Positions 5,762-11,114 of a stretch of 22,065 nt of DNA are shown in pieces (position 1 is the first letter of the stretch; each line of letters opens with the position of its first letter). The notes beneath the pieces are model-generated. The model made no database searches and was not told the DNA's origin. It worked only from the letters and a program-made list of their open reading frames with translations. The translations under genes and the position numbers were made by a program. The stretch is taken from IMG/VR virus record IMGVR_UViG_3300032223_001650, positions 1 to 22,065 of that record; one strand, 5' to 3'. This DNA is from a virus.

Positions 5762-5762
5762 G

Positions 5763-5798
5763 TCATTCTCCTGATGTGGTGGGTACTGCTGCGCCCAT
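5763..5798 (-). promoter_or_regulatory. Leader module B2 with 11-codon mini-ORF
   Basis: The minus strand encodes MGAAVPTTSGE and a TGA one base before the 143-aa gene's ATG. Its 5' part is identical over 23 bases to the B1 copy at 4584-4606. A possible -10 hexamer (TATATA at 5798-5803) touches its first base. If that promoter is used, transcription would begin inside the element and the mini-ORF could not be translated; the two readings exclude each other. Confidence 0.45.
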
Positions 5799-5919
5799 AT
5801 ATATGCAACTGCTATGCCCGACCAATGGCCTATTTAGCTAACTAGCTGTTTCGCCTAACAATATATTTATTCACTGCCAATAAACGCCCAATTACGCTAT
5901 GGCACACCGATTGCTATAG

Positions 5920-5936
5920 GTGACGCTCAGCGTCAC
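5920..5936. promoter_or_regulatory. Palindromic operator-like site O1
   Basis: GTGACGCTCAGCGTCAC is a perfect palindrome with 8-base arms around a central C. Its size and symmetry are typical for a dimeric repressor. A related site lies 44 bases to the right (centre to centre). Confidence 0.6.
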
Positions 5937-5963
5937 ATTCTGACCAATGTGACAATCTACGGC

Positions 5964-5980
5964 ATGACGCTGAACGTCAC
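5964..5980. promoter_or_regulatory. Palindromic operator-like site O2
   Basis: ATGACGCTGAACGTCAC matches O1 at 14 of 17 positions and keeps the outer arms TGACG/CGTCA. The centre-to-centre distance of 44 bases is close to four helical turns, which would put two bound dimers on the same face of the DNA. No repressor gene in the window can be assigned to it, though the helix-turn-helix protein at 1170-1352 is a candidate. Confidence 0.55.
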
Positions 5981-6124
5981 ACTGCCCAATCTTGCCCACC
6001 ATAAACCCGCTTGCAGTGATGCCCTGCCTCTGGCCATTGTTATCAGTTCTATCACATAGCAACTGCACCTAACTATACCCTCTAAAACACGTTGGCGGAC
6101 ACTAACATATCACTAGCTCTTATT

Positions 6125-6141
6125 TGTCCGCTAGTGACTGA
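6125..6141 (-). repeat. 17-bp repeat, copy 1 (inverted)
   Basis: Read on the minus strand this is TCAGTCACTAGCGGACA. It matches the plus-strand copy at 6318-6334 with one mismatch and the copy at 6185-6200 more loosely. Its GCGGACA half also pairs with GCGGACA at 6095-6101, and its CTAGTG with CACTAG at 6111-6116, giving local inverted repeats. Confidence 0.6.
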
Positions 6142-6165
6142 TAGAGGACACGATATACATTACCA

Positions 6166-6188
6166 GACAATACTAATTAGGTATTGTC
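6166..6188. promoter_or_regulatory. Perfect 8-bp inverted repeat, operator-like
   Basis: GACAATAC and GTATTGTC flank a 7-base centre (TAATTAG). The right arm runs into the 17-bp repeat copy at 6185-6200. Likely a protein-binding site in the divergent promoter region; it could also fold in RNA. Confidence 0.5.
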
Positions 6189-6200
6189 CGAAATGACTGA
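6185..6200 (-). repeat. 17-bp repeat, copy 2 (inverted, degenerate)
   Basis: TGTCCGAAATGACTGA on the plus strand is parallel to TGTCCGCTAGTGACTGA at 6125-6141, one base shorter and different in the centre. The conserved ends TGTCCG and TGACTGA suggest half-sites. Confidence 0.45.
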
Positions 6201-6234
6201 TCGCGTGTGCGAGGTATTTTTACAGCCTAGCTTT

Positions 6235-6264
6235 TTGACTACTTCTCGACACTTTTCTTGCAAT
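6235..6264 (+). promoter_or_regulatory. Candidate rightward sigma70-type promoter
   Basis: TTGACT (6235-6240, 5 of 6 consensus) is separated by 18 bases from TGCAAT (6259-6264, 4 of 6). It points toward the small terminase, with a start expected near 6271. It would give a leader of about 500 bases before the terminase start. The -35 is good, the -10 is weak. Confidence 0.35.
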
Positions 6265-6317
6265 ATCCTTACATTATGCCTCTCTCCCACTCTCCCATCC
6301 TCTCTAGACGAAACGCC

Positions 6318-6334
6318 TCAGTCACTAGTGGACA
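6318..6334 (+). repeat. 17-bp repeat, copy 3 (direct)
   Basis: TCAGTCACTAGTGGACA is in opposite orientation to the two copies at 6125-6200. It lies at the left edge of the GC-rich island, so the repeats flank the candidate rightward promoter. Confidence 0.55.
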
Positions 6335-6360
6335 CCTGATCTGCGCAGGGTCGATTGCTA

Positions 6361-6600
6361 TCATTGGCCTTGCGCGGCGTGCGTGCGCCTGGATGGGCAA
6401 GGCATAGGCTCCGGACCGCCAGATCGGCGCAGCCTGGCCGAGCTCGGGCCGGACGGTGCGAAGGCAAGGGATCACACCGGAAGGCGCCTTGCATGGTCGT
6501 TGTGTGCCCGCGCTCCCGGCAAGATACCGACGCCGATGGGCTGGCGAGCTGGCGTGGTGCATGGCATGGGCTGCGTGCGCTCGCTTGCCCTGCATCGATC
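6361..6600. other. GC-rich non-coding island
   Basis: Three consecutive 60-base rows here (6361-6540) contain 42, 43 and 41 G+C (about 70%), against 22 of 60 at 6121-6180. The island holds perfect palindromes CCGAGCTCGG (6438-6447) and AAGGCGCCTT (6481-6490), and GGGCAAG near 6395 can pair with CTTGCCC near 6584. Open frames on both strands have no ribosome site and a composition expected from GC-rich noncoding DNA. It could be a structured RNA, a transferred segment, or part of a packaging site. Confidence 0.45.
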
Positions 6601-6684
6601 ATGTTAGTGTGCGCTCACTGGGGCGGATATGTTAGTGTGTACTCACTGGGGCGGTTGTGTTAGTAAGCGCTCACTGGGGCGGGA
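6601..6684 (+). repeat. Three 28-bp tandem repeats upstream of the small terminase
   Basis: Three units start at 6601, 6629 and 6657, exactly 28 bases apart. Each has TGTTAGT, then a near-palindromic core (AGTGTGCGCTCACT, AGTGTGTACTCACT, AGTAAGCGCTCACT), then GGGGCGG. A degenerate fourth unit (GTTAGTGCTCACC) lies at 6692-6704, off phase by 5 bases. Direct repeats just before a small terminase gene fit a terminase-binding (cosB/pac-like) site; a replication iteron or operator array is also possible. Confidence 0.7.
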
Positions 6685-6782
6685 AAAGATAGTTAGTGCT
6701 CACCAACCTGGGGTACACCCCCCATGCAGCAAGAATGCTTATGCATATATCCCTTCCCATATTTTTGCCCTAGAATTTGGGC

Positions 6783-7481
6783 ATGGATACATTTGAGGCA
6801 AAAGCGGTGGTGAGTGAGGAGAAGCAGAGGCGAGTGAATGCGCTGTCTGCGGCTGCTGGACGAGGGGTATCGGAGAGGGTGAGGAAGGTAGCGGCGAGTA
6901 TGTTGTTGGATATAAATCGTTTTGATGGGTGGGTGGAGGAGAGGGGAGGGGAGGAGGGGTTTATGAGGTGGTTGTGTGCGCAGGTAGCGGAGGGGTGTAC
7001 GTTGAAGGGGTTGAGTGTGGAGTATTCGGCGTCGTATGGGTTGCTGTGGGAATTTATGTCGAGTGTGCCGGAGAGGTTGGAGAGGTATTATCGGGCGCAG
7101 AAGGGTGTGGCAGATGCGTGGGTTGGGGAGGTGGTGGAGATAGCTGATGACAAGGGGGAGGATGTGGCGGAAAGGAAGTGGAGGGGACAGGCGAGGATGA
7201 TGGTGGCTGGGAAGTATGACAGGCCGAGGTTTGGGGAGAGGGAGCAGGCTGGGGTGGTGATAGACATGAGGGACAGGAAGAATCCGGAGGAGTTGTTGGC
7301 TGAGGTGAGGGCGTTGGTGGGTGGGAATCCGGTGCTGGCGGGGAAGTTGGCGGAGTTGGGTGTAGGAGGGATGGTGGAGGAAGTGCTTGCGGAGGTGGTG
7401 GAAGTGGGGGAGAATTCTGACGCGGCTGCTGAGTTTGATGAGGGCAGCGTGGAGATTGATCCGAACGAATTGCCTATTTAG
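6783..7481 (+). CDS. terS: Terminase small subunit (Sf6/Nu1-like)
   Basis: The 232-aa protein has the layout of small terminases. An N-terminal helical DNA-binding part includes MRWLCAQVAEGCTLKGLSVE and YSASYGLLWEFM (about residues 60-90). Then comes the characteristic motif RLERYYRAQKGVADAWVGEV, EIADDKGEDV, AERKWRGQARMMVAGKYDRP, RFGER (about 97-158), as in Sf6-type proteins with ...IAD...R...W...K..P..YG. The C-terminus is acidic. Small terminases form rings that recognise the packaging site and hand DNA to TerL. The ATG at 6783 is chosen although no Shine-Dalgarno is visible; a TTG at 6777 is the alternative. The coding strand is strikingly G-rich and C-poor (30 G and 4 C in 6961-7020), with almost no C at third codon positions, unlike terL. 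It follows the 28-bp repeats directly. Confidence 0.8.
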   Translation: MDTFEAKAVVSEEKQRRVNALSAAAGRGVSERVRKVAASMLLDINRFDGWVEERGGEEGFMRWLCAQVAEGCTLKGLSVEYSASYGLLWEFMSSVPERLERYYRAQKGVADAWVGEVVEIADDKGEDVAERKWRGQARMMVAGKYDRPRFGEREQAGVVIDMRDRKNPEELLAEVRALVGGNPVLAGKLAELGVGGMVEEVLAEVVEVGENSDAAAEFDEGSVEIDPNELPI

Positions 7482-7491
7482 GGGATTTGAG

Positions 7492-7695
7492 ATGCCGAAG
7501 GATATTGGTGGTACGAACGGGATGCATATGTCGAGTGGGAAGAATCCTTTCACTGGTGGCGGGGGTAAGACTCCGCGGCCTAAGACGGCTCGGACTGTTG
7601 GGGTGGGTAACAACCCTGGTGGTGAGGGGCATATGGTGAGTGCGAATTCTGCGATGAAGCAGAAGCGTAATTTGACTGGACCTGGGAAGGCATAA
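7492..7695 (+). CDS. Small Gly-rich basic hypothetical protein (67 aa)
   Basis: The protein begins MPKDIGGTNGMHMSSGKNPF and is rich in Gly, Lys, Asn and Pro with a basic C-terminus (NSAMKQKRNLTGPGKA). It looks disordered. AGGGGA lies before the ATG, 10 bases after the small terminase stop. It resembles in composition the 66-aa protein at 8315-8515. A role as a small virion or DNA-associated protein is possible but not shown. Confidence 0.65.
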   Translation: MPKDIGGTNGMHMSSGKNPFTGGGGKTPRPKTARTVGVGNNPGGEGHMVSANSAMKQKRNLTGPGKA

Positions 7696-7697
7696 TC

Positions 7698-7889
7698 ATG
7701 GCGATGACATTGGGGCAGTACATGATTGTTCGTGTGACGCCGGATGAGAAGTCGTATACGTACTGGACGGTTGATCCGGCGTATGGTGGGCCTGCGTTGC
7801 CCAATGAGCCGCCGCAAGCGACGCGGACGACTTCATCCTCGACGTTGGGGACTGCGGTGCAGAATAACATGCCGACGCTGAGTACGTAA
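7698..7889 (+). CDS. Small hypothetical protein (63 aa)
   Basis: The protein begins MAMTLGQYMIVRVTPDEKSY, likely a short beta hairpin, and then becomes Pro/Thr/Ser-rich and probably disordered. It starts 2 bases after the preceding stop, with GGGAAGG upstream, and ends one base before the next start. No family recognised. Confidence 0.65.
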   Translation: MAMTLGQYMIVRVTPDEKSYTYWTVDPAYGGPALPNEPPQATRTTSSSTLGTAVQNNMPTLST

Positions 7890-7890
7890 C

Positions 7891-8070
7891 ATGACGATCC
7901 GGGTGGACAAGACCGAGGACGGTTATGTTTGCCGGGTGCTGCCTGAGCGTGAGTGGGTAGCTGACGTGGATCACACGTTTAACTTGGCTGACTTGGTGGC
8001 GGTGGGTGAGTTTCTGAAGGCGCAGTTTGAGCCGGTGGATGCGCCAGTAGTGGTTGACGCGCCAGTATGA
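7891..8070 (+). CDS. Small acidic hypothetical protein (59 aa)
   Basis: An ORF from ATG 7891 to TGA 8070 encodes MTIRVDKTEDGYVCRVLPER followed by WVADVDHTFNLADLVAVGEF and a Val/Asp/Pro tail. It starts one base after the previous stop and ends in ATGA overlap with the next gene, which supports it despite a weak ribosome site. The fold looks like beta strands followed by one helix. Unknown function. Confidence 0.65.
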   Translation: MTIRVDKTEDGYVCRVLPEREWVADVDHTFNLADLVAVGEFLKAQFEPVDAPVVVDAPV

Positions 8071-8318
8071 AATACGAGTACGCGGGCGGCGTGATGGATC
8101 ACGAGCGGCCAATCATTGAGCGGTTTGAGAATGAAGTGCTGCCGTATGTGATGCGTCACGGCCCGTTGATTGGAGAGATGGCGATGCAGGGGGACATGGA
8201 TGCGGAGCTTGTGATCCGGTTCCAGCGGGCATTTTGCGAAGGCGATCCTGCGTGGCGCGTGATTAACTTCAAGAAGTTATGCGAGTACCTGAAAATTGTT
8301 GAGAGGAAGATACAGTGA
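8067..8318 (+). CDS. Hypothetical helical protein (83 aa)
   Basis: The protein begins MKYEYAGGVMDHERPIIERF and is largely helical: ENEVLPYVMRHGPLIGEMAM, ELVIRFQRAFCEGDPAWRVI, FKKLCEYLKIVERKIQ. It overlaps the preceding stop by ATGA and the next start by GTGA. No motif recognised; it lies in the tight string of small genes between the small terminase and the glycosyltransferase cassette. Confidence 0.7.
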   Translation: MKYEYAGGVMDHERPIIERFENEVLPYVMRHGPLIGEMAMQGDMDAELVIRFQRAFCEGDPAWRVINFKKLCEYLKIVERKIQ

Positions 8319-8515
8319 AAAAGACAAAAAGCTTGCCAGAGACTTCCGGGAAACAGACGGGTAAGGGGTTGAAGCCGGGGCTGAACATGGCAGATACCGG
8401 GAGCGTGGTGAATCAGGTACGCGGGGTGGTGAGTTTTGGGCGTATGTCTGTGAGCGGAAACGATCCCAAGCGTAACGCGATGGTGAGCGGGAACGGTTCA
8501 CGCAAGAGGGGCTGA
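8315..8515 (+). CDS. Small basic hypothetical protein, GTG start (66 aa)
   Basis: The protein starts at GTG 8315 with GAGAGGAAG upstream and overlaps the previous stop (GTGA). It is Lys/Gly/Ser-rich and basic (MKKTKSLPETSGKQTGKGLK ... NGSRKRG), probably disordered, and similar in character to the 67-aa protein at 7492-7695. Its TGA shares a base with the ATG of the first glycosyltransferase (TGATG), so it is coupled to that cassette. Function unknown. Confidence 0.7.
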   Translation: MKKTKSLPETSGKQTGKGLKPGLNMADTGSVVNQVRGVVSFGRMSVSGNDPKRNAMVSGNGSRKRG

Positions 8516-9570
8516 TGCCTGCGGGGTCGTTACTTGATTTCTCTCAGGTATCGCCGGAGGAAGTCAGGGGAGTAAAGAGGGGGCGTCCTATCAATTGGGA
8601 CGCGCTGGAGTTGATGATTCGCACAACCGAGGGGACTGACCTGCAAAAGTCCCTGATGCGAAGGAAAATATTCAAGGCCATCCAGAAGAACGGCATAGAG
8701 AGCCTTGCTCCGCAGTTTCGGTTTCACTATTGCTCGGCCCGTATTGCGCTTGGAGACTACAGCGATTACTGGGGCTGGGAATTCAGAAGCGGCACTGACA
8801 AGGGATCAGAGGATTGGTCCGCGCATCTGTTTTGGGATGAGACTTGGCTCCCTAAATGGGGCGGTGGAAACATCAATAGGCTGCTGGTGATGGGTGAGCA
8901 GGGCTTGGGGGATGCGATATTCCATGCGTCAATGCTGCCTGAGTGCCTGGTGCGCGTGAACGAAGTGATTTTCGAGACTGAAAATCGTCTGCATGGGATT
9001 CTGGAGCGGTCGTTCAAGCGACTAAAATGCAGACCAGAGCGCGAGTTTGAGGACAGGCGGCGCGATTATGGCGTGATCGATGCGTTTATACCTGCGGCTG
9101 ATTTGATGAGGATGTTTCGCAGACACGCATCGCATTTCCCGAGGAAACCGTTCCTGAAACTAGATGAAAAGCGCGTGTTTGAGATGCGCGGATTCACCGG
9201 CAAGACTGCTGTTTCGTGGAAGGGGCGGCAGGGATCGATAGACCCGATGGATTTTGGGTTGGAAAGCCATCAGATGATCTCAGTGCAATATGGAGAGAGT
9301 AACGCCGATATACCTGAGCCGCCGATTGATTTGAAGAACGACATTGAAGGCGTTTTGGCGGTGCTGGATGTGTCCAAGGAACTGATTACAATTCCAACTT
9401 CTGTGCATCACATGGCTGGTGCAATTGGTAAAAAGACTTCAATTATTCATCCGACGATCCACGGCGAAGAAAATCAGATCAAGTGGGACGTAACGCCGGG
9501 TCCATCGCCGTTTTATCCGAATGTCACTGTCTATAAGGACGTGAGAGAGTGGAAAAGCACATCCCTATAA
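8515..9570 (+). CDS. GT-B glycosyltransferase, GT9/GT41 (TPR-GT)-like
   Basis: The 351-aa protein carries hallmarks of the heptosyltransferase/TPR-glycosyltransferase superfamily. LLVMGEQGLGDAIFHASMLP (about residues 123-142, EQGLGD core) opens the N-terminal Rossmann domain. TAVSWKGRQGSID (231-243) opens the C-terminal one. GVLAVLDVSKELITIPTSVH and HMAGAIGKKTSI (279-310) match the nucleotide-sugar site pattern D...LDLVI..DT..AHLAGALG. These enzymes transfer a sugar from a nucleotide sugar; the acceptor here is unknown. The start has GAGGGG upstream and shares a base with the previous stop. The N-terminal 100 residues have no TPR repeats that I can see. It is the first of three glycosyltransferases set between terS and terL. 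The fold is fairly sure. Confidence 0.75.
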   Translation: MPAGSLLDFSQVSPEEVRGVKRGRPINWDALELMIRTTEGTDLQKSLMRRKIFKAIQKNGIESLAPQFRFHYCSARIALGDYSDYWGWEFRSGTDKGSEDWSAHLFWDETWLPKWGGGNINRLLVMGEQGLGDAIFHASMLPECLVRVNEVIFETENRLHGILERSFKRLKCRPEREFEDRRRDYGVIDAFIPAADLMRMFRRHASHFPRKPFLKLDEKRVFEMRGFTGKTAVSWKGRQGSIDPMDFGLESHQMISVQYGESNADIPEPPIDLKNDIEGVLAVLDVSKELITIPTSVHHMAGAIGKKTSIIHPTIHGEENQIKWDVTPGPSPFYPNVTVYKDVREWKSTSL

Positions 9571-9713
9571 CGTGGATTGATGCGCGGGAGGTTGAGGAGT
9601 ACACGCATCGAGAGGACTTTTTCTGTCACTATGAAAAAGAGAATGTAAAAGAGATTGGTGTGCTGATGGACCCGAGGACGCATAAGCCTGTTATGAGGGT
9701 GGTATGTCGGTAA
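9549..9713 (+). CDS. Small hypothetical protein, GTG start (54 aa)
   Basis: A GTG at 9549, inside the end of the preceding gene and with AAGGA upstream, opens a 54-codon frame: MEKHIPITWIDAREVEEYTH ... MDPRTHKPVMRVVCR. It fills the space between two glycosyltransferases, overlapping the first by 22 bases and sharing a base with the next micro-gene (TAATG). It is charged, with His and two Cys residues. No family recognised; gene packing is the main support. Confidence 0.6.
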   Translation: MEKHIPITWIDAREVEEYTHREDFFCHYEKENVKEIGVLMDPRTHKPVMRVVCR

Positions 9714-9808
9714 TGCCGGATCACATCCCATCAGATGCAGAGGAAGAAGAAGTGCCTTGGGACTGCGACAACGGGTACGAGTACGAAATGGGTGGAGATG
9801 ACGAATGA
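9713..9808 (+). CDS. Very acidic micro-protein (31 aa)
   Basis: ATG 9713 to TGA 9808 encodes 31 residues beginning MPDHIPSDAEEEEVPWDCDN. Thirteen residues are Asp or Glu and none is Lys or Arg. It overlaps the previous stop (TAATG) and the next start (ATGA), so both junctions are of the kind seen for real genes here. It could act as a DNA-mimic or inhibitor, or merely couple translation of the two glycosyltransferases; neither is shown. Confidence 0.5.
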   Translation: MPDHIPSDAEEEEVPWDCDNGYEYEMGGDDE

Positions 9809-10491
9809 TCTCAATGGTGATGCCGTATTGGAACCGCAATGCTGCGACTAATCGGGCGATGTGGTTGATCGAGAAGCAATATAAAGACTTGGATTTGGAG
9901 ATTGTAATTGTTGACGACGGAAGCAAAGAAGAATTCATTCCAGAGGGCGATTGGCCTTGGATTAAGATCATTAAACTACCTCGCAAGGATGTTGCGATGG
10001 ATAGTTGTGTTCCGATCAATCGTGGCGTCCAGGAATGCACGGGCGATATTATCGTCTTGACCGGACCTGAGATGCTGCACATCAATCCGGTGTTGCAGGA
10101 GATGCAAAAGGAGTTGGAAGCAACCGGCCCGATGGGCTATGTATCGTGCGCGGTGTGGTATGAGCGGGATAAGCAGTGGCATGCGCACTCAAGTTTGGTC
10201 AGGGATGGACAACGAGACAACTACAAACAGCCCGTGAATTCAGCGTTTCACTTCTGCACAATGCTGTACAGAACCCTGTGGGACAAGGCCGGTGGGTTTG
10301 ATGAGGAATACCGCGATGGCTCGCACTGGGATGACCCGGACTGGGTAAATCGAGTGGCAAGGGCTGGCGCGGTATTCAAGATCAGGGACGATCTGGTGAT
10401 TGAACACACCAGAGATGGCGCGGAAACCTGCTGGCCTTCGGGGGGAAACGACCGAAACAAAGCACTATTTATGAGGAAGTGGCCTCAATGA
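9805..10491 (+). CDS. Glycosyltransferase family 2-like (GT-A)
   Basis: The 228-aa protein starts with the GT2 pattern ISMVMPYWNR (2-11), then LEIVIVDDGS (31-40), the nucleotide-binding first half of a GT-A fold. NRGVQECTGDIIVLTGPEML at 72-91 stands where many GT2 enzymes have a DxD; here the motif is the xxPExxH variant, which I know from some phage and bacterial GT2 proteins. FDEEYRDGSHWDDPDWVNRV (about 169-188) is the acceptor/catalytic region (DD pair). The C-terminus ends FMRKWPQ. It transfers sugar from a nucleotide sugar to an unknown acceptor. The start overlaps the micro-gene by ATGA, and the end overlaps the next glycosyltransferase by ATGA. Confidence 0.85.
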   Translation: MISMVMPYWNRNAATNRAMWLIEKQYKDLDLEIVIVDDGSKEEFIPEGDWPWIKIIKLPRKDVAMDSCVPINRGVQECTGDIIVLTGPEMLHINPVLQEMQKELEATGPMGYVSCAVWYERDKQWHAHSSLVRDGQRDNYKQPVNSAFHFCTMLYRTLWDKAGGFDEEYRDGSHWDDPDWVNRVARAGAVFKIRDDLVIEHTRDGAETCWPSGGNDRNKALFMRKWPQ

Positions 10492-11114
10492 TTACGATTG
10501 CCTGCGTGAAGTCCAAGCCCTATTACAACCGGCATGACGTACACAAGCTTTGGGACATGGTTGAACGGAACATAACCATTCCTCATCGCTTTGTCTGCTG
10601 GACCGATGATAGTCAAGGGTTGCGCTGCAAAACAAAAAAGCTGCCAGCAGGGCTAGAAGGATGGTGGGCAAAGCTTGCGATGTTTAAAGAAGGTTCGATG
10701 GATGGCAAAGTCTTATATCTTGACCTTGATACGCTTGTTGTTGATAGCCTGGATTTTGTCGGAAATTACAGTGGAGATTTCGCCATACTCAGGGATTTCT
10801 ATCGGCCTGAAGGCTACGGTTCGGGGGTGATGCTGTGGAACAAGCTTCCAACACACATATGGAAACAATGGTCAAAGCTTCAGACGTTTCATCCGGACGG
10901 AGATCAAGGAATCATTGAGCAGTATGTAGAGAATGCGGATCGCTTGCAGGACGTTTATCCTGACAAGTTTCTAAGTTATAAGGTTCATTGCGATAAGGGA
11001 ATTCCGAAGGGATGCGCCGTGGTGTGCTTTCATGGGTATCCAAAGCCGGAGGACTTTGACCCCGAACACTGGGTTCAACAAATCTGGAATGGGCAAAAGG
11101 CGCTGGCCGCATGA
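10488..11114 (+). CDS. Glycosyltransferase, GT8-like with DxD motif
   Basis: Starting at ATG 10488 (an ATGA overlap; a GTG nine bases earlier is less likely), the 208-aa protein shows a GT-A fold. It has ITIACVKSKPYYNRHDVHKL at the N-terminus, FVCWTDDSQG (35-44), WWAKLAMFKEG, then KVLYLDLDTLVVDSLDF (74-90) with the metal-binding D79xD81. YGSGVMLWNK follows, and near the end CAVVCFHGYPKP, matching the FHG.PKP ending of GT8/glycogenin-like and related phage transferases. The donor is expected to be a UDP-sugar with a divalent metal; the acceptor is unknown. Its stop overlaps the terL start, tying it to the packaging operon. Confidence 0.8.
   Translation: MITIACVKSKPYYNRHDVHKLWDMVERNITIPHRFVCWTDDSQGLRCKTKKLPAGLEGWWAKLAMFKEGSMDGKVLYLDLDTLVVDSLDFVGNYSGDFAILRDFYRPEGYGSGVMLWNKLPTHIWKQWSKLQTFHPDGDQGIIEQYVENADRLQDVYPDKFLSYKVHCDKGIPKGCAVVCFHGYPKPEDFDPEHWVQQIWNGQKALAA

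Larger units (their letters stand above)
5762..6782. other. Divergent non-coding control region (about 1 kb)
   Basis: No convincing gene lies between the leftward arm and the small terminase. From left to right it holds leader B2, an AT-rich stretch, two 17-base palindromes, a cluster of GGACA/TGTCC repeats and a perfect 8-bp inverted repeat. It then holds a candidate rightward promoter, a GC-rich island and three 28-bp tandem repeats. This is the layout of a phage divergent promoter/operator region joined to a possible packaging site. Individual elements are listed separately. Confidence 0.75.

Noticed and set aside
5798-5825. Possible leftward promoter: TTGGTC, 16 bases, TATATA
   Set aside because: Both boxes are only moderate and the spacing is short. 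It would start transcription inside the mini-ORF leader B2, so it is noted there but not called.
6269-6595. Minus-strand open frame across the GC-rich island, including a 31-codon ORF at 6269-6364 preceded by AAGG
   Set aside because: The long frame has Arg/Ala/His composition typical of GC-rich noncoding DNA. The short ORF contains one copy of the 17-bp repeat and has only a weak ribosome site; not enough to call a gene.
6355-6663. Plus-strand open frame across the GC-rich island into the 28-bp repeats
   Set aside because: No ribosome site, Cys/Arg/Gly-rich composition, and it translates the tandem repeats; probably chance.
6710-6721. GGGGT-AC-ACCCC inverted repeat as a cos cleavage site
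   Set aside because: Short and generic; genome ends cannot be seen in an internal window. Mentioned only as a possibility with the 28-bp repeats.
6771-6785. TAGAAT six bases before the terS ATG, suggesting a leaderless transcript
   Set aside because: No -35 element lies at the right distance; a lone -10-like hexamer is weak evidence. It is compatible with the missing Shine-Dalgarno but not supported.
6927-6959. G-quadruplex in the small terminase gene
   Set aside because: G-runs are present, but one loop is 9 bases, beyond the usual limit of 7; it is kept as part of the skew finding only.
6693-7817. Long antisense open frame (374 codons) opposite the small terminase and the next genes
   Set aside because: It exists because the sense strand is G-rich and C-poor, so antisense stops are rare. 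Its product is Pro/His/Leu/Arg low-complexity with no ribosome site, while the sense frame has terminase motifs.
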